The notes under the pieces were generated by a model. That model was given only the letters and a program-made list of their open reading frames with translations. It did no database searches and was not told the origin of the DNA. 58,901 bases of DNA from Bacteroidota bacterium (GTDB lineage Bacteria > Bacteroidota > Bacteroidia > Chitinophagales > Saprospiraceae), in NCBI GenBank assembly GCA_017857395.1, contig JAFMDF010000018.1:1-58901 (forward strand), written 5' to 3'. The first letter of the stretch is position 1. Each line of letters begins with the position of its first letter. Shown one piece after another: positions 42,534 through 50,571 of the stretch. The position numbers and the translations under genes are program-made.

Positions 42534-42864
42534 CGGGCAAAGAAGAGTTATCTAAAGTACAAAAATAGGGTTTTGTGAAAATTTAATTACTGCTTAATTA
42601 TATTTAATTATTTGATTTTCAGTTATTTATATTTATTATTAATTGCTATTTTGTGAAAATAAAGTATTTTTTAAAGTTATTTTTTGTCAAAAAAAGAGCA
42701 AAAAAAGGTGAAAAAAACTTAAAATAAGCTTGACAAGTTCATTTTATCCAATTTTCTCTCTCTAAAAACCTATCTTGTCCCCGCTATTTTACCACAATTT
42801 ATAGGGAGATACTCCTTTTCTAGTTGCATTCCTGTAATTTTTATCTACAAAACGAAAACCATTA

Positions 42865-43269
42865 TTGGATATAGGAAATCCGACTAATATTCATCCTGCT
42901 AATAAACTAGATGTGGGGAAAAGACTGGCTTTATGGGCTTTGGCAAAAGATTATAGGCAAACAGAAATGGTATATACTGGACCATTGTATCAAGGCATTA
43001 AAATAGTAGGAGAGAAAATTCGAATTACTTTTCAGCCATCTGGCAGTGATTTAATATTGCAAGGACAAGGAGACAACGGATTTGAAATAGCAGGAGTAGA
43101 TGGTCAATTTGTACCTGCGAATACGGTAGTTGATGGAAAGGATATTATAGTTATGAATGCTAAAATTAAAGCACCTACTCAAGTTCGATACGCTTTTAAA
43201 AATGCGAGTGCAGCAACTTTGTTTAATGCAGCAGGTTTACCCGCTTCTAGTTTTTCTTCGGAGGAGTAA
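42865..43269 (+). pseudogene. C-terminal fragment of a sialate O-acetylesterase
   Basis: The 134-residue frame reads DIGNPTNIHPANKLDVGKRLALWALAKDY, then an all-beta tail. That is the C-terminal end of SASA/sialate-O-acetylesterase-family esterases (usually 470-650 aa), where DIG(N/D)P..IHP is the catalytic Asp-His block. The N-terminal part, with the nucleophile Ser, is absent: a stop codon lies at 42835 and the region upstream is AT-rich and non-coding. There is no good start codon (TTG at 42865). It is a decayed gene remnant, likely non-functional. Confidence 0.75.
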
Positions 43270-43294
43270 TTTTCTGACTTTTAGGTCTTGAAAT

Positions 43295-43327
43295 AGATAT
43301 GCCAAATCTTTGAGATTTGGCATATCT
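43295..43327. repeat. Perfect hairpin AGATATGCCAAATCT
   Basis: AGATATGCCAAATCT and AGATTTGGCATATCT form 15-bp perfect arms with a 3-base loop, between the convergent esterase fragment and the TPR gene. It may serve as terminator for the minus-strand operon, but lacks a T-run. It resembles the other short palindromes here in form but not in sequence. Confidence 0.6.
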
Positions 43328-43348
43328 AAGTCCCCTTTATAGTATTTC

Positions 43349-44002
43349 CTATTTCCAATAAAATAAATCTAATTCATCCCGAACGGCATCTTGGTCAATG
43401 TCTAAAATTTGTTGCCAAGTTGTCGTTCCATTTACCTTGTCTTGCAATCCACCGTAAGCTCTATATAAACATTTTAATAAATCAATATCAGTTGTTTTTG
43501 AAGCTTGGATGGATTTTATGATGGTTTCAAATTTCCCTTCTGTCAAAGCCTCATTATAAGCCCAAAGCAAATTTCCTTCTTGAAAATCGGGTACTTTATC
43601 ATAAACAATACAATCTTGAATCCGTTGCCTATCTTCCATTAAAGTAGCTCCTTCCGAGGTATATTTTAAGGCTAATTCTATGTTTTTAGTAGCTTCCAAA
43701 TATTCGCCTAGTTGTTCTTGTACTAAAGCTAACCAGCGATAAGTATCCGCTGCTAATGGATTAAAATGGAGGCTAATTTGATAGCAAGTCATTGCTTGAT
43801 TAGGCGCATACAATAATTCGTGTACCTCGCCAGCAATTAACCATGCTTCTCCTATTAGTGTCGTTTCTACATCACCGTATTTTTCAGATACTTCTTTCAA
43901 ATTAGGCGTTAGTGTCTCCTGAAACCAGGAGTAGCCTTTGGTTAAAACAGGTGCACTTCCTGCGCTGCAAAACTCTTTTAAAAATTGTAATTTCTTGCTC
44001 AA
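43349..44002 (-). CDS. TPR-like protein of unknown function
   Basis: The 217-aa protein has no signal peptide and contains helical repeats of TPR type: YAPNQAMTCYQISLHFNPLAADTYRWLALVQEQLGEYLEATKNIELALKYTSE (about 66-120) and weaker repeats around it. TPR proteins are scaffolds. The start is TTG at 44002: a stop codon precedes it in frame and no ATG occurs until residue 92. It ends the minus-strand series beginning with the ArsR-type gene (or with the acyl-CoA dehydrogenase), with 32 bp to the previous gene. Confidence 0.7.
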   Translation of the reverse strand: MSKKLQFLKEFCSAGSAPVLTKGYSWFQETLTPNLKEVSEKYGDVETTLIGEAWLIAGEVHELLYAPNQAMTCYQISLHFNPLAADTYRWLALVQEQLGEYLEATKNIELALKYTSEGATLMEDRQRIQDCIVYDKVPDFQEGNLLWAYNEALTEGKFETIIKSIQASKTTDIDLLKCLYRAYGGLQDKVNGTTTWQQILDIDQDAVRDELDLFYWK

Positions 44003-44034
44003 TTAATTTTCTTTTTTAAATTTTTATACAACCC

Positions 44035-45198
44035 CTATACTGCCGCTTTATAAGCCTTTGAATCAATCATTATTTTAGAAATAATTTCACACAAAATCTC
44101 AGAAGTACCACCACCAATCGTACCTAATTGACTATCTCTTAACAGTCGAGCCATCGGGTAATCTTCCATATAACCATAGCCACCAAACATTCGCATACAT
44201 TCGTAACAAACCTTATCACTTAATTGGGTAGCGACTAATTTTGCCATTGCTGCTTCTTTGACAATATAATCTCCATCCTCATGCCTTTTATATAAAGAAT
44301 AAACAAAAGCTCTATTCATCATGGTTTCAGCAGACAGTTGGGCTAGTCGATGTCGTAATGCTTGAAATTTATTAATAGATCTGCCAAAAGCTTCTCGTTC
44401 CGCCGTATATTTTAAAGCATAATCAATCGCCATTTGTGCATTACAAACGCCAATTAATGCCATGTCTAATCGTTCGGAAATGAAATGCTGCATGATATAC
44501 GCAAAACCTCGGCCTTCTTCCCCTAATAAATTTTCAACAGGCACTTTGACCTCATCAAAATGAATTTCCCCAGTATCAGAAGCATGCCAGCCTAATTTTT
44601 TTAATTTATGGGCACTTACCCCAGGCATCTCTCTGTCTATAATTAATAAACTGACACCTTTTGCACCTTCACCACCTGTTCTTACCGCTGCTATAATAAA
44701 ATCACTATATACGCCATTAGAAATAAAAGTTTTAGATCCGTTGACTATATAATGACCTCCTTTTTTTACCGCTCTGGTTCTTAAACTAGCGACATCCGAA
44801 CCTCCACTAGGTTCTGTAATTGCCAAAGCGCCAATTATTTCTCCTTTTATCCCTGGTACTAAATATTTCTGTTTCTGTGCTTCATTTCCTTCGGCGTTTA
44901 AGTGCTTTAAAGCCAATCCTGCATGTGCACCAATTGCCGTATTGAAACCACCAGAATTAACCTTCATCATTTCTTCGGCATAGACAACCCCAAAAAAGGT
45001 ATCTAATCCCATACCACCATATTTTTCTGGATAGTATAAGCCCAAATAGCCCATTTCACCGAAGCGTTTATAAATACTTCTAGGCGTTCGGCGTTCTTCC
45101 TCCCATTTGTCAATATTCGGAATTACTTCTTTTTCTAAAAAAGCCTTTAGGCTTTCGCGGAATAAGTCATGTTCTTCTGTGAAATAATATTGGTGCAT
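44035..45198 (-). CDS. Acyl-CoA dehydrogenase
   Basis: The 387-aa protein is the full three-domain FAD-dependent acyl-CoA dehydrogenase, which oxidises acyl-CoA to enoyl-CoA and passes electrons to ETF. Motifs ITEPSGGSD (residues 128-135) and EAFGRSINKFQALRHRLAQ are present. The usual catalytic Glu of the YEGTSE segment is replaced: the sequence is GTIGGGTSEI. However, Glu242 in HFISERLDMA sits where long-chain and isovaleryl-CoA dehydrogenases have their base, so activity is likely. It is in a minus-strand series with a lipoprotein and hydrolase. Confidence 0.9.
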   Translation of the reverse strand: MHQYYFTEEHDLFRESLKAFLEKEVIPNIDKWEEERRTPRSIYKRFGEMGYLGLYYPEKYGGMGLDTFFGVVYAEEMMKVNSGGFNTAIGAHAGLALKHLNAEGNEAQKQKYLVPGIKGEIIGALAITEPSGGSDVASLRTRAVKKGGHYIVNGSKTFISNGVYSDFIIAAVRTGGEGAKGVSLLIIDREMPGVSAHKLKKLGWHASDTGEIHFDEVKVPVENLLGEEGRGFAYIMQHFISERLDMALIGVCNAQMAIDYALKYTAEREAFGRSINKFQALRHRLAQLSAETMMNRAFVYSLYKRHEDGDYIVKEAAMAKLVATQLSDKVCYECMRMFGGYGYMEDYPMARLLRDSQLGTIGGGTSEILCEIISKIMIDSKAYKAAV

Positions 45199-45222
45199 CT
45201 AAAGAGGTTAAGGTTTTAATAA

Positions 45223-45732
45223 TTATTCACAACTTAGTATAAAAGATATGTTTTGATTTGAAAGTGTCTGCCCAAAATTTGTCTCAAACATAAATTCATA
45301 TTCTACAGTCTGATAAATGTTCGGTTTGCGTTCGCAAGGAGCATTACCATCTGTATAAATACAGCATGTAGTAGGTATTCGTATAGAAATATTGCCTTTA
45401 TTAATTGCTACTCCATTTAGATTAATACTAGCACTACTGGGAGATATTAAAATCCGTGGCAATCTAAAATCACTTCTTTTATCAACAAAATCCATCGTAA
45501 TAATATCTGTATCACTAAGAAAACCACTTTCTCCTTTTTCATTAATAAACGTAAATTCTAGCAAAAATTCATCTGCATTTAATGCACTTTGAACTAAAGT
45601 GTCTTTAGAAATTCTAAAATCTTGAATTCCAGGAATTTCCTTAGCCGTTTCCTCTTTTTTGCAATTACTAAAAACTACTAAAATTATTAAGTATAAAAAT
45701 AGGTTATTGATTAGCCATTTATTTTGTATCAT
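45223..45732 (-). CDS. Lipoprotein-like secreted protein, unknown function
   Basis: The 169-aa protein begins with a hydrophobic signal ending VVFSNC at residue 24, a good lipobox-like Cys. Beta-rich sequence follows with TTCCIYTDGNAPCER, giving three further Cys. Together with EFTFINEKGESGFLSDTDI it resembles short Bacteroidota surface lipoproteins of no known function. It lies 24 bp from the acyl-CoA dehydrogenase gene and 35 bp from the hydrolase, so it is probably cotranscribed. Confidence 0.62.
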   Translation of the reverse strand: MIQNKWLINNLFLYLIILVVFSNCKKEETAKEIPGIQDFRISKDTLVQSALNADEFLLEFTFINEKGESGFLSDTDIITMDFVDKRSDFRLPRILISPSSASINLNGVAINKGNISIRIPTTCCIYTDGNAPCERKPNIYQTVEYEFMFETNFGQTLSNQNISFILSCE

Positions 45733-45767
45733 TTGTGAAGAATTTAAAAATTAGTAAGGCTTTTTAT

Positions 45768-46634
45768 CTAAATCATATCCAAAAAAGCCAATAAAGCATC
45801 TGTAAAAACGTGGTTAGAATCGCCTGCGACCATGTGACCTGCCTCTGCGACATCCACGTACATTAATTTCGGGGCAATCACTTTTAATTCTGCTAGAATC
45901 TCTTTGCTCACCACATCACTAATGCCGCCTCTAACTAACATGGCTGGAATTTGTAGATTGATCAAGGCATTAGTTAAGAATACTTCCGTTTCCTTTTGCG
46001 TCACATCACTAGTCTTAGATTGCCAAACTTTCAGCATATTAGGGTCCCAATGCCAACTATATCGACCATTAGGTAATTGCCGCAAATTCTTTTTTAAGCC
46101 ATTTAGGCTACCAATATTTTTCCGATGTGGTAAGTAAGCCCTGACCGCTTCTTGCACTTCTTCTAAGTCAGCATAACCTTCTGGTTTGGCGGACATAAAA
46201 GCAAAAATACGGTCTGTTCCTTTTTTTTCAATTCTAGGGGAGACATCTACCAAAATCAATCCTTTTGCTAAATCGGGATGGTAGTGTAATGCGGTTAAAC
46301 TACTAATTCCGCCCATAGAGGCGCCAATTAATACAGGTCGCTTTGCTAAGGTTTTAGCAATGACCACCAAATCTTCTCGGAGAAATTCAAAATGATAATT
46401 CCCTTTTTTTGACCAACTGCTATCGCCATGTCCTCTTGCATCTGTTGCAATGACATACCAACCTTTGGCGGCTAAAATCTCTCCCGTCTTTTTCCAAGAA
46501 TTACGGGTTTGTCCTCCACCGTGTAATAATAAAATAGGGTCGTCGGTAGGATTACCATAGGCATCAGCGACAATGGTAATTTCTTCGTCTGTCTGGAATG
46601 TTAAAATGTTGTGTTGACTAGTAGTTGTACGCAT
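45768..46634 (-). CDS. Alpha/beta-hydrolase-fold protein
   Basis: The 288-aa protein has the fold's classic signatures: HGGGQTRNSW near residue 38, the nucleophile elbow GASMGG (Ser about 108), an Asp in ISDVVSKE and a His in EAGHMVAGD. It has no signal peptide, so it acts in the cytoplasm on a small ester, or as haloperoxidase-like or lactonase. The type matches catabolic hydrolases often paired with acyl-CoA dehydrogenases. It is the second gene after the ArsR-like regulator. Confidence 0.87.
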   Translation of the reverse strand: MRTTTSQHNILTFQTDEEITIVADAYGNPTDDPILLLHGGGQTRNSWKKTGEILAAKGWYVIATDARGHGDSSWSKKGNYHFEFLREDLVVIAKTLAKRPVLIGASMGGISSLTALHYHPDLAKGLILVDVSPRIEKKGTDRIFAFMSAKPEGYADLEEVQEAVRAYLPHRKNIGSLNGLKKNLRQLPNGRYSWHWDPNMLKVWQSKTSDVTQKETEVFLTNALINLQIPAMLVRGGISDVVSKEILAELKVIAPKLMYVDVAEAGHMVAGDSNHVFTDALLAFLDMI

Positions 46635-46749
46635 TAATAATGGCTATATAATTTTTTAGTAGATGGTAAATTTACTAAAAAATTAGTATAAAAATACTAA
46701 TAATCGAGATTAAGTCTCTTTAATTTTCTACTAGTCAATGCCCATAAAC

Positions 46750-47091
46750 TTATTTGTCTACACTCAAGACAGAGGCTAATTTAATGGCTTTGCCAATCAT
46801 TTTTTCATCTAGGGAATAAATTACTTGATTTGCCTTGTTTTTTTTACCAGCAACAAGCTTAGCTCTAGAGAGGATATTTAGGTGCTTGGTAACAACAGAT
46901 TGTTCTAATTTCAATGCTTGTGCCACCAATTTAGCAGTTGCATTTTCTTCCAAGTCTTCGATGGCAGTAATTATATTTTGGCGGATAGTGTGGTCTAGTG
47001 CTTTCAGACAAAAGTAAGATTTTCTTATATCCCCATAGTTTAAGTAAAGAGGTGGTGACACCCTTCCTTCGTTAGTCATAGTCAGTTTCAT
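46750..47091 (-). CDS. ArsR-type winged-helix regulator
   Basis: The 113-aa protein has the ArsR HTH: RQNIITAIEDLEENATAKLVAQALKLEQSVVTKHLNILSRAKLVAGKKNKANQVIYSLDE, with the recognition helix in SVVTKHLNILSRAKL. The metal-binding Cys pair of ArsR/SmtB in the HTH is lacking, so the ligand is unknown. It lies 115 bp upstream of the hydrolase gene on the same strand and may control this operon. The ATG at 47091 is used; a second ATG at 47079 would shorten it by four residues. Confidence 0.8.
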   Translation of the reverse strand: MKLTMTNEGRVSPPLYLNYGDIRKSYFCLKALDHTIRQNIITAIEDLEENATAKLVAQALKLEQSVVTKHLNILSRAKLVAGKKNKANQVIYSLDEKMIGKAIKLASVLSVDK

Positions 47092-47414
47092 AGAATAATA
47101 GTGTTTTTTAATGTATTATTATATATGGAACTGACCGAAAATAGTTTCATAATATTAGTAACATCTTTAATGTATAGTAATTTTACAGAACGATGAACGA
47201 TGAATGATAAACGATGAATTCTATTCTTATTTCTGCACAACTTGTTAGATAGTCAGTTAAAAAAGTAATAATATCCGTTGCCAATTGTATATACTGGCTG
47301 GCAACGGATTTGAATAGTCAGACAAGATGTTGAATATTTTTTTAATATTAATTTTAATCTGATGTTCTAGTGATTATACCTGTAGTACCTTTTTCACAGA
47401 ATTCATCATTAGAT
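47092..47414. other. 323-bp spacer upstream of the ArsR-like gene
   Basis: It contains a GATGAACGATGAATGATAAACGATGAA phrase (47188-47220) and the third copy of the ATCCGTTGCC repeat (47246-47326). It must hold the promoter of the operon, which was not recognised. Confidence 0.45.
47246..47326. repeat. Dispersed TCAG.TAAAAAA / ATCCGTTGCC repeat, copy 3
   Basis: ATCCGTTGCCA (47273-47283) and TGGCAACGGAT (47299-47309) are perfect 11-bp arms with a 15-base loop. TAGTCAG flanks both sides. It resembles 6428-6520 and the start of 37946-38054. Confidence 0.6.
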
Positions 47415-48536
47415 TTATAATAACCAAGGATTAAATCGCAAACCAAAAGCAACTTTACCAATCATTTCATTATTGCTTGGCGCAACCAAACCATGCTGTG
47501 TTAAAACCAACATATCTCGTTGTAACTCTTGTAATTTAGCACTATTCCAGATAGTCGAACCACCGCCAATTTTATAACACCAATCCACTACTTCTGCGGA
47601 GGAAGTAACGACATGTGTTGCCGCCATACGCAATAGATTTTTAGTATGAATATCAGGAATGCCTGTTTTTGCTGCTTCAAAATTATCAGTAGCGGCTTTT
47701 TCTAAGAAAGCTTTGGCTGCCTGATATTTAGCTTCTGTTTCTGCTAATTGAAATTGAATAAATGCCTTTTCAGAAAGTGTTTTTTGTGCCATAACTGGCT
47801 TTTTCGTTACGCCTAATTTTTTAATTTCATCTAAAGCTCGCTTAGCAAAACCTAATCCAACTGCGGATACCCCCGCTGCTAAAGCCCCATAAAAAGAGAC
47901 CCGAAATATTGGCGCATCTACGACTGATTTTTGTACAGGAAAATACATCCATCGACCGTTTGGGACAAACACGTCTTTTAATTCATAATCGCCACTACCC
48001 GTTCCTTTTAATCCATTTACTTCCCAAGTGTCATGCCATTGCACATCTTTTGGATAAAAAAGGGCGACTGCTGGCATTGGTCTTTGTTCCCCTTCTCCCT
48101 GAATCATAATACCGCCAATCACCGTGCTACAATGTGACGTTCCAGAACCCCAACCCCATCTGCCATTCACTAGTAAACCGCCATCGACTCTTTTAGCTCG
48201 ACCAACAGGTGCGGCAAATCCACCTAACATCGCATCAGCTTGTCCAAACGCTTCTTCAGCAAATGCTGGTTGTAAATAACCAGAAGTTAAAGACCCCGTT
48301 CCGGTTACAGAAGCGACCCAAGCTAAGGAACCATTATAATAAGACAAGGTTTGAATGGCATTAATTAAGGCTAATATATCTGCTTCTTTTCCTCCATAGA
48401 CTTTGGCTACCCATAATCTTAAGACGCCCGTTTGTTTTAATGCCGCCGCTAAATCATCTGGCAACACGCCTTTTTCTTCTATTTCTATTCTTCTGGCTTC
48501 TGCTTTTTTACCTACTGCAATTAATTGTTCTTGCAT
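47415..48536 (-). CDS. Acyl-CoA-dehydrogenase-fold flavin protein (monooxygenase-like)
   Basis: The 373-aa protein has the fold of acyl-CoA dehydrogenases but with the signature of the flavin-dependent monooxygenase group (HsaA/DszC/NcnH-like): NGRWGWGSGTSHCSTVIGG in the middle domain, ELKDVFVPNGRWM, and IGGGSTIWNSAKLQELQRDM at the C-terminus. These enzymes hydroxylate aromatic or sulfur compounds with reduced flavin from a partner reductase, which is not seen here. An acyl-CoA-type substrate is the alternative. A 323-bp spacer separates it from the ArsR-like gene, so operon membership is doubtful. Confidence 0.82.
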   Translation of the reverse strand: MQEQLIAVGKKAEARRIEIEEKGVLPDDLAAALKQTGVLRLWVAKVYGGKEADILALINAIQTLSYYNGSLAWVASVTGTGSLTSGYLQPAFAEEAFGQADAMLGGFAAPVGRAKRVDGGLLVNGRWGWGSGTSHCSTVIGGIMIQGEGEQRPMPAVALFYPKDVQWHDTWEVNGLKGTGSGDYELKDVFVPNGRWMYFPVQKSVVDAPIFRVSFYGALAAGVSAVGLGFAKRALDEIKKLGVTKKPVMAQKTLSEKAFIQFQLAETEAKYQAAKAFLEKAATDNFEAAKTGIPDIHTKNLLRMAATHVVTSSAEVVDWCYKIGGGSTIWNSAKLQELQRDMLVLTQHGLVAPSNNEMIGKVAFGLRFNPWLL

Positions 48537-48631
48537 ATTTTGGTGGATATTATTTTTTTAGATTGTTGGAGGATATTTGAAGTTATGATTTGCCTACAAA
48601 AATAATTGCTAAGGCTTTTCTACCAGTTTTA

Positions 48632-48949
48632 TTACTCACAAATTTCTCCTACCCATCGGTCATCTATCTTACCAAATTCATCAATATGAAAAACAGCGCC
48701 AATGACACAATTATTTTCGCCTGTTTTTTCGGTTAAATACCGAAAATCAAAGCCCATATCAATAGGTTCGCCCAATATTTTTCTGATGGTTGCAGTATCG
48801 GTTTCTGTTTGTAATAGTGCCATTACTTTTTCAAGACTCTGGAGGTCACCCTTTGTTTGGTAATCCTTTCCAAATTTTTGTAAATCGGATTGGCATCCTA
48901 ATAAGGGCATTAATAATATTATTATAAAGAATAGGAGATATTTTTTCAT
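48632..48949 (-). CDS. Small lipoprotein, unknown function
   Basis: The 105-aa protein has a lipoprotein signal with Cys19 (LMPLLGCQ). The rest is soluble: TATIRKILGEPIDMGFDFRYLT followed by NNCVIGAVFHIDEFGKI resembles a small outer-membrane assembly (SmpA/OmlA/BamE-like) fold: an initial helix pair with G-E-P then a strand pair. This is suggestion only. Its ATG overlaps the stop codon of the preceding 55-aa ORF (TAATG), so translation may be coupled. It is the last gene of the sulfatase operon. Confidence 0.72.
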   Translation of the reverse strand: MKKYLLFFIIILLMPLLGCQSDLQKFGKDYQTKGDLQSLEKVMALLQTETDTATIRKILGEPIDMGFDFRYLTEKTGENNCVIGAVFHIDEFGKIDDRWVGEICE

Positions 48950-49116
48950 TAGACATTAAATTTTGTCGTTAATAATAACTGAAAAGCACGCCAACACATC
49001 CCTAAAACTATTAAATACATCAAGGCTTTGACGGCTAATACTTTAACCAATATTGGCGCTAAAATGTAGGTTGCTATAATTTCATTTTGGTAAGGATTTA
49101 CTTTGGTTTTATTCAT
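48949..49116 (-). CDS. Hidden 55-aa membrane peptide in the sulfatase operon
   Basis: An ATG at 49116 opens a 55-codon frame, beginning MNKTKVNPYQNEIIATY. It starts inside the last codons of the sulfatase gene (8-bp overlap) and its TAA overlaps the ATG of the lipoprotein gene by one base (TAATG). Two overlaps in a row are strong evidence for a coding role in the operon. It contains one hydrophobic segment (about 17-50), probably one long or two short membrane helices with a central Lys (VKVLAVKAL). The function is unknown. Confidence 0.62.
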   Translation of the reverse strand: MNKTKVNPYQNEIIATYILAPILVKVLAVKALMYLIVLGMCWRAFQLLLTTKFNV

Positions 49117-50530
49117 TATTGGGTTGTGTTACTGGATATTCCGCATCATACAATCCCAATTGCCGTCTTTTCCAAATAGCGCCTTCCAAAAATACTGGAT
49201 GTGGAAGATGTACATCCCAAGTTCCTAATTTTTTTAATAAAGCCTCGGTTTTAGCAACCTCCTTTAAGGCTAAATTATTTTGTTCTATGGTATCGGTCGG
49301 CAGGTGATACAACATGGGCAAACGGTCTGGTAATCGTACTAATTTCCAATCGCCTTCCCGAATAGCAGCACTAATCGTAAAGCGCCATTTTAAATTGGGG
49401 TGCGGTACTACCTTATTTTCTTTTGTAATAAATGGTATTAGATTAACCCCATCAAAATTATCAGATTCCGAAACTTTTCCACCAGCTATTTCCATAAAAG
49501 TAGGCACAAAATCTAAAGTAGAAACCGCCTTATTATAAACCGTTCCTGTTGGTAGTTTTTTAGGCCAATTCATAATAAAAGGAACATGAATACCTCCTTC
49601 TAAAAGGATCCCTTTTTGCCCCCGATAAGGCGCATTTAAAGAAGCATTAGAATCAACTGGTCCACCATTATCACTAATAAAAACAACTAGGGTATTTTCA
49701 GCAACCCCTGCTAATTCAAGTGCTTGCATTATTTTACCAATGTTTACATCTAAGCGATGCACCATTGCCGCATAAGTTCGGCGTTTTTTGTCAGGAATGG
49801 CTTCATACAAGGCTAAATCTTCAGCTACCGCTTGCATTGGCGTATGCGGCGCATTAAAAGAGGCAAATAAAAAGAAGGGGTCTTTTTGATGTCGTTGAAT
49901 AAAATCAACACATTCATTGCCTACATCATCTGTAATATAAGTAAGTGGATTGGGTGTTTTATAATTGCTTTGAATCGGAATATTATACCTTTTTCCATCA
50001 GGTTCGGAAGGGAAATAATTATGCCCACCGCCAGTATAGCCCCAAAATTCATCAAATCCTCTTTTCAAAGGATGAAATTGTGGCGCATCTCCCAAATGCC
50101 ATTTACCAATCAATCCATTTATATAGCCCAATGGTTTTAAATAATCTGCAATGGTCTTTTGGCTAATTGGTAAGCCTAGAAATTCGGGGTCAAATCCTAG
50201 TTGACTGCCACCAATATTATTATCATACCCAAAACTGACCTGATTTTTTCCCGTCATAAAACCTGCCCGTGATGGGCTACAAACAGGCGATGTGACATAG
50301 CCCTCCGTGAAATTCACACCTGTTTTGGCTAATTTATCAATATTAGGTGTCTTAATTTGGGTACTGCCATTAATGCCGAGGTCTCCGAATCCCAAATCAT
50401 CGGCGACTATTAGGATAATATTGGGTTTGTCTATATCCGTTAGTAAACTATTCGTCTGCTCTATGGCATAAACGCCAGTAGAGAAGTACAGCAAAAAGAA
50501 GAGTAGATAATAGCTATTATTTCTAAGCAA
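49109..50530 (-). CDS. Secreted sulfatase (arylsulfatase type)
   Basis: The 473-aa protein starts with a signal peptide (ending GVYAIEQ) and continues with the sulfatase motifs PNIILIVADDLGFGDLG, metal-binding, and the formylglycine site SPVCSPSRAG (Cys84 in C-x-P-S-R). Further ligand motifs GKWHLGD and SDNGGP follow. It removes sulfate esters from glycans or small molecules in the periplasm after the Cys is converted to formylglycine, a step that needs an activating enzyme outside this window. The start is TTG at 50530, directly next to a 36-bp inverted-repeat arm. Two small genes overlap downstream. Confidence 0.93.
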   Translation of the reverse strand: MLRNNSYYLLFFLLYFSTGVYAIEQTNSLLTDIDKPNIILIVADDLGFGDLGINGSTQIKTPNIDKLAKTGVNFTEGYVTSPVCSPSRAGFMTGKNQVSFGYDNNIGGSQLGFDPEFLGLPISQKTIADYLKPLGYINGLIGKWHLGDAPQFHPLKRGFDEFWGYTGGGHNYFPSEPDGKRYNIPIQSNYKTPNPLTYITDDVGNECVDFIQRHQKDPFFLFASFNAPHTPMQAVAEDLALYEAIPDKKRRTYAAMVHRLDVNIGKIMQALELAGVAENTLVVFISDNGGPVDSNASLNAPYRGQKGILLEGGIHVPFIMNWPKKLPTGTVYNKAVSTLDFVPTFMEIAGGKVSESDNFDGVNLIPFITKENKVVPHPNLKWRFTISAAIREGDWKLVRLPDRLPMLYHLPTDTIEQNNLALKEVAKTEALLKKLGTWDVHLPHPVFLEGAIWKRRQLGLYDAEYPVTQPNNE

Positions 50531-50532
50531 GT

Positions 50533-50568
50533 TGAAAATTGAAAATTATAAATTGAAAATTGAAAATT
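50533..50568. repeat. 36-bp inverted-repeat arm, left
   Basis: This arm consists of TGAAAATTGAAAATTATAAA-type words. Its exact reverse complement lies at 52130-52165. It sits 3 bases after the end of the arginine-deiminase-like gene and 2 bases before the TTG of the sulfatase gene. Confidence 0.85.
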
Positions 50569-50571
50569 TCC

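Larger units (their letters stand above)
41925..42864. other. 940-bp intergenic region with two small-RNA-like elements
   Basis: It contains the double CCCCACGGAT words (41959-41993), two copies of the conserved ATGTTCATGGGATT block on the minus strand (near 42206-42234 and 42452-42477), a terminator (42168-42205), a candidate -7 box at 42526-42533 and a possible 33-aa basic ORF (42266-42367). Then come about 300 bp of very AT-rich sequence before the esterase fragment. No conventional gene is present. Confidence 0.5.
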
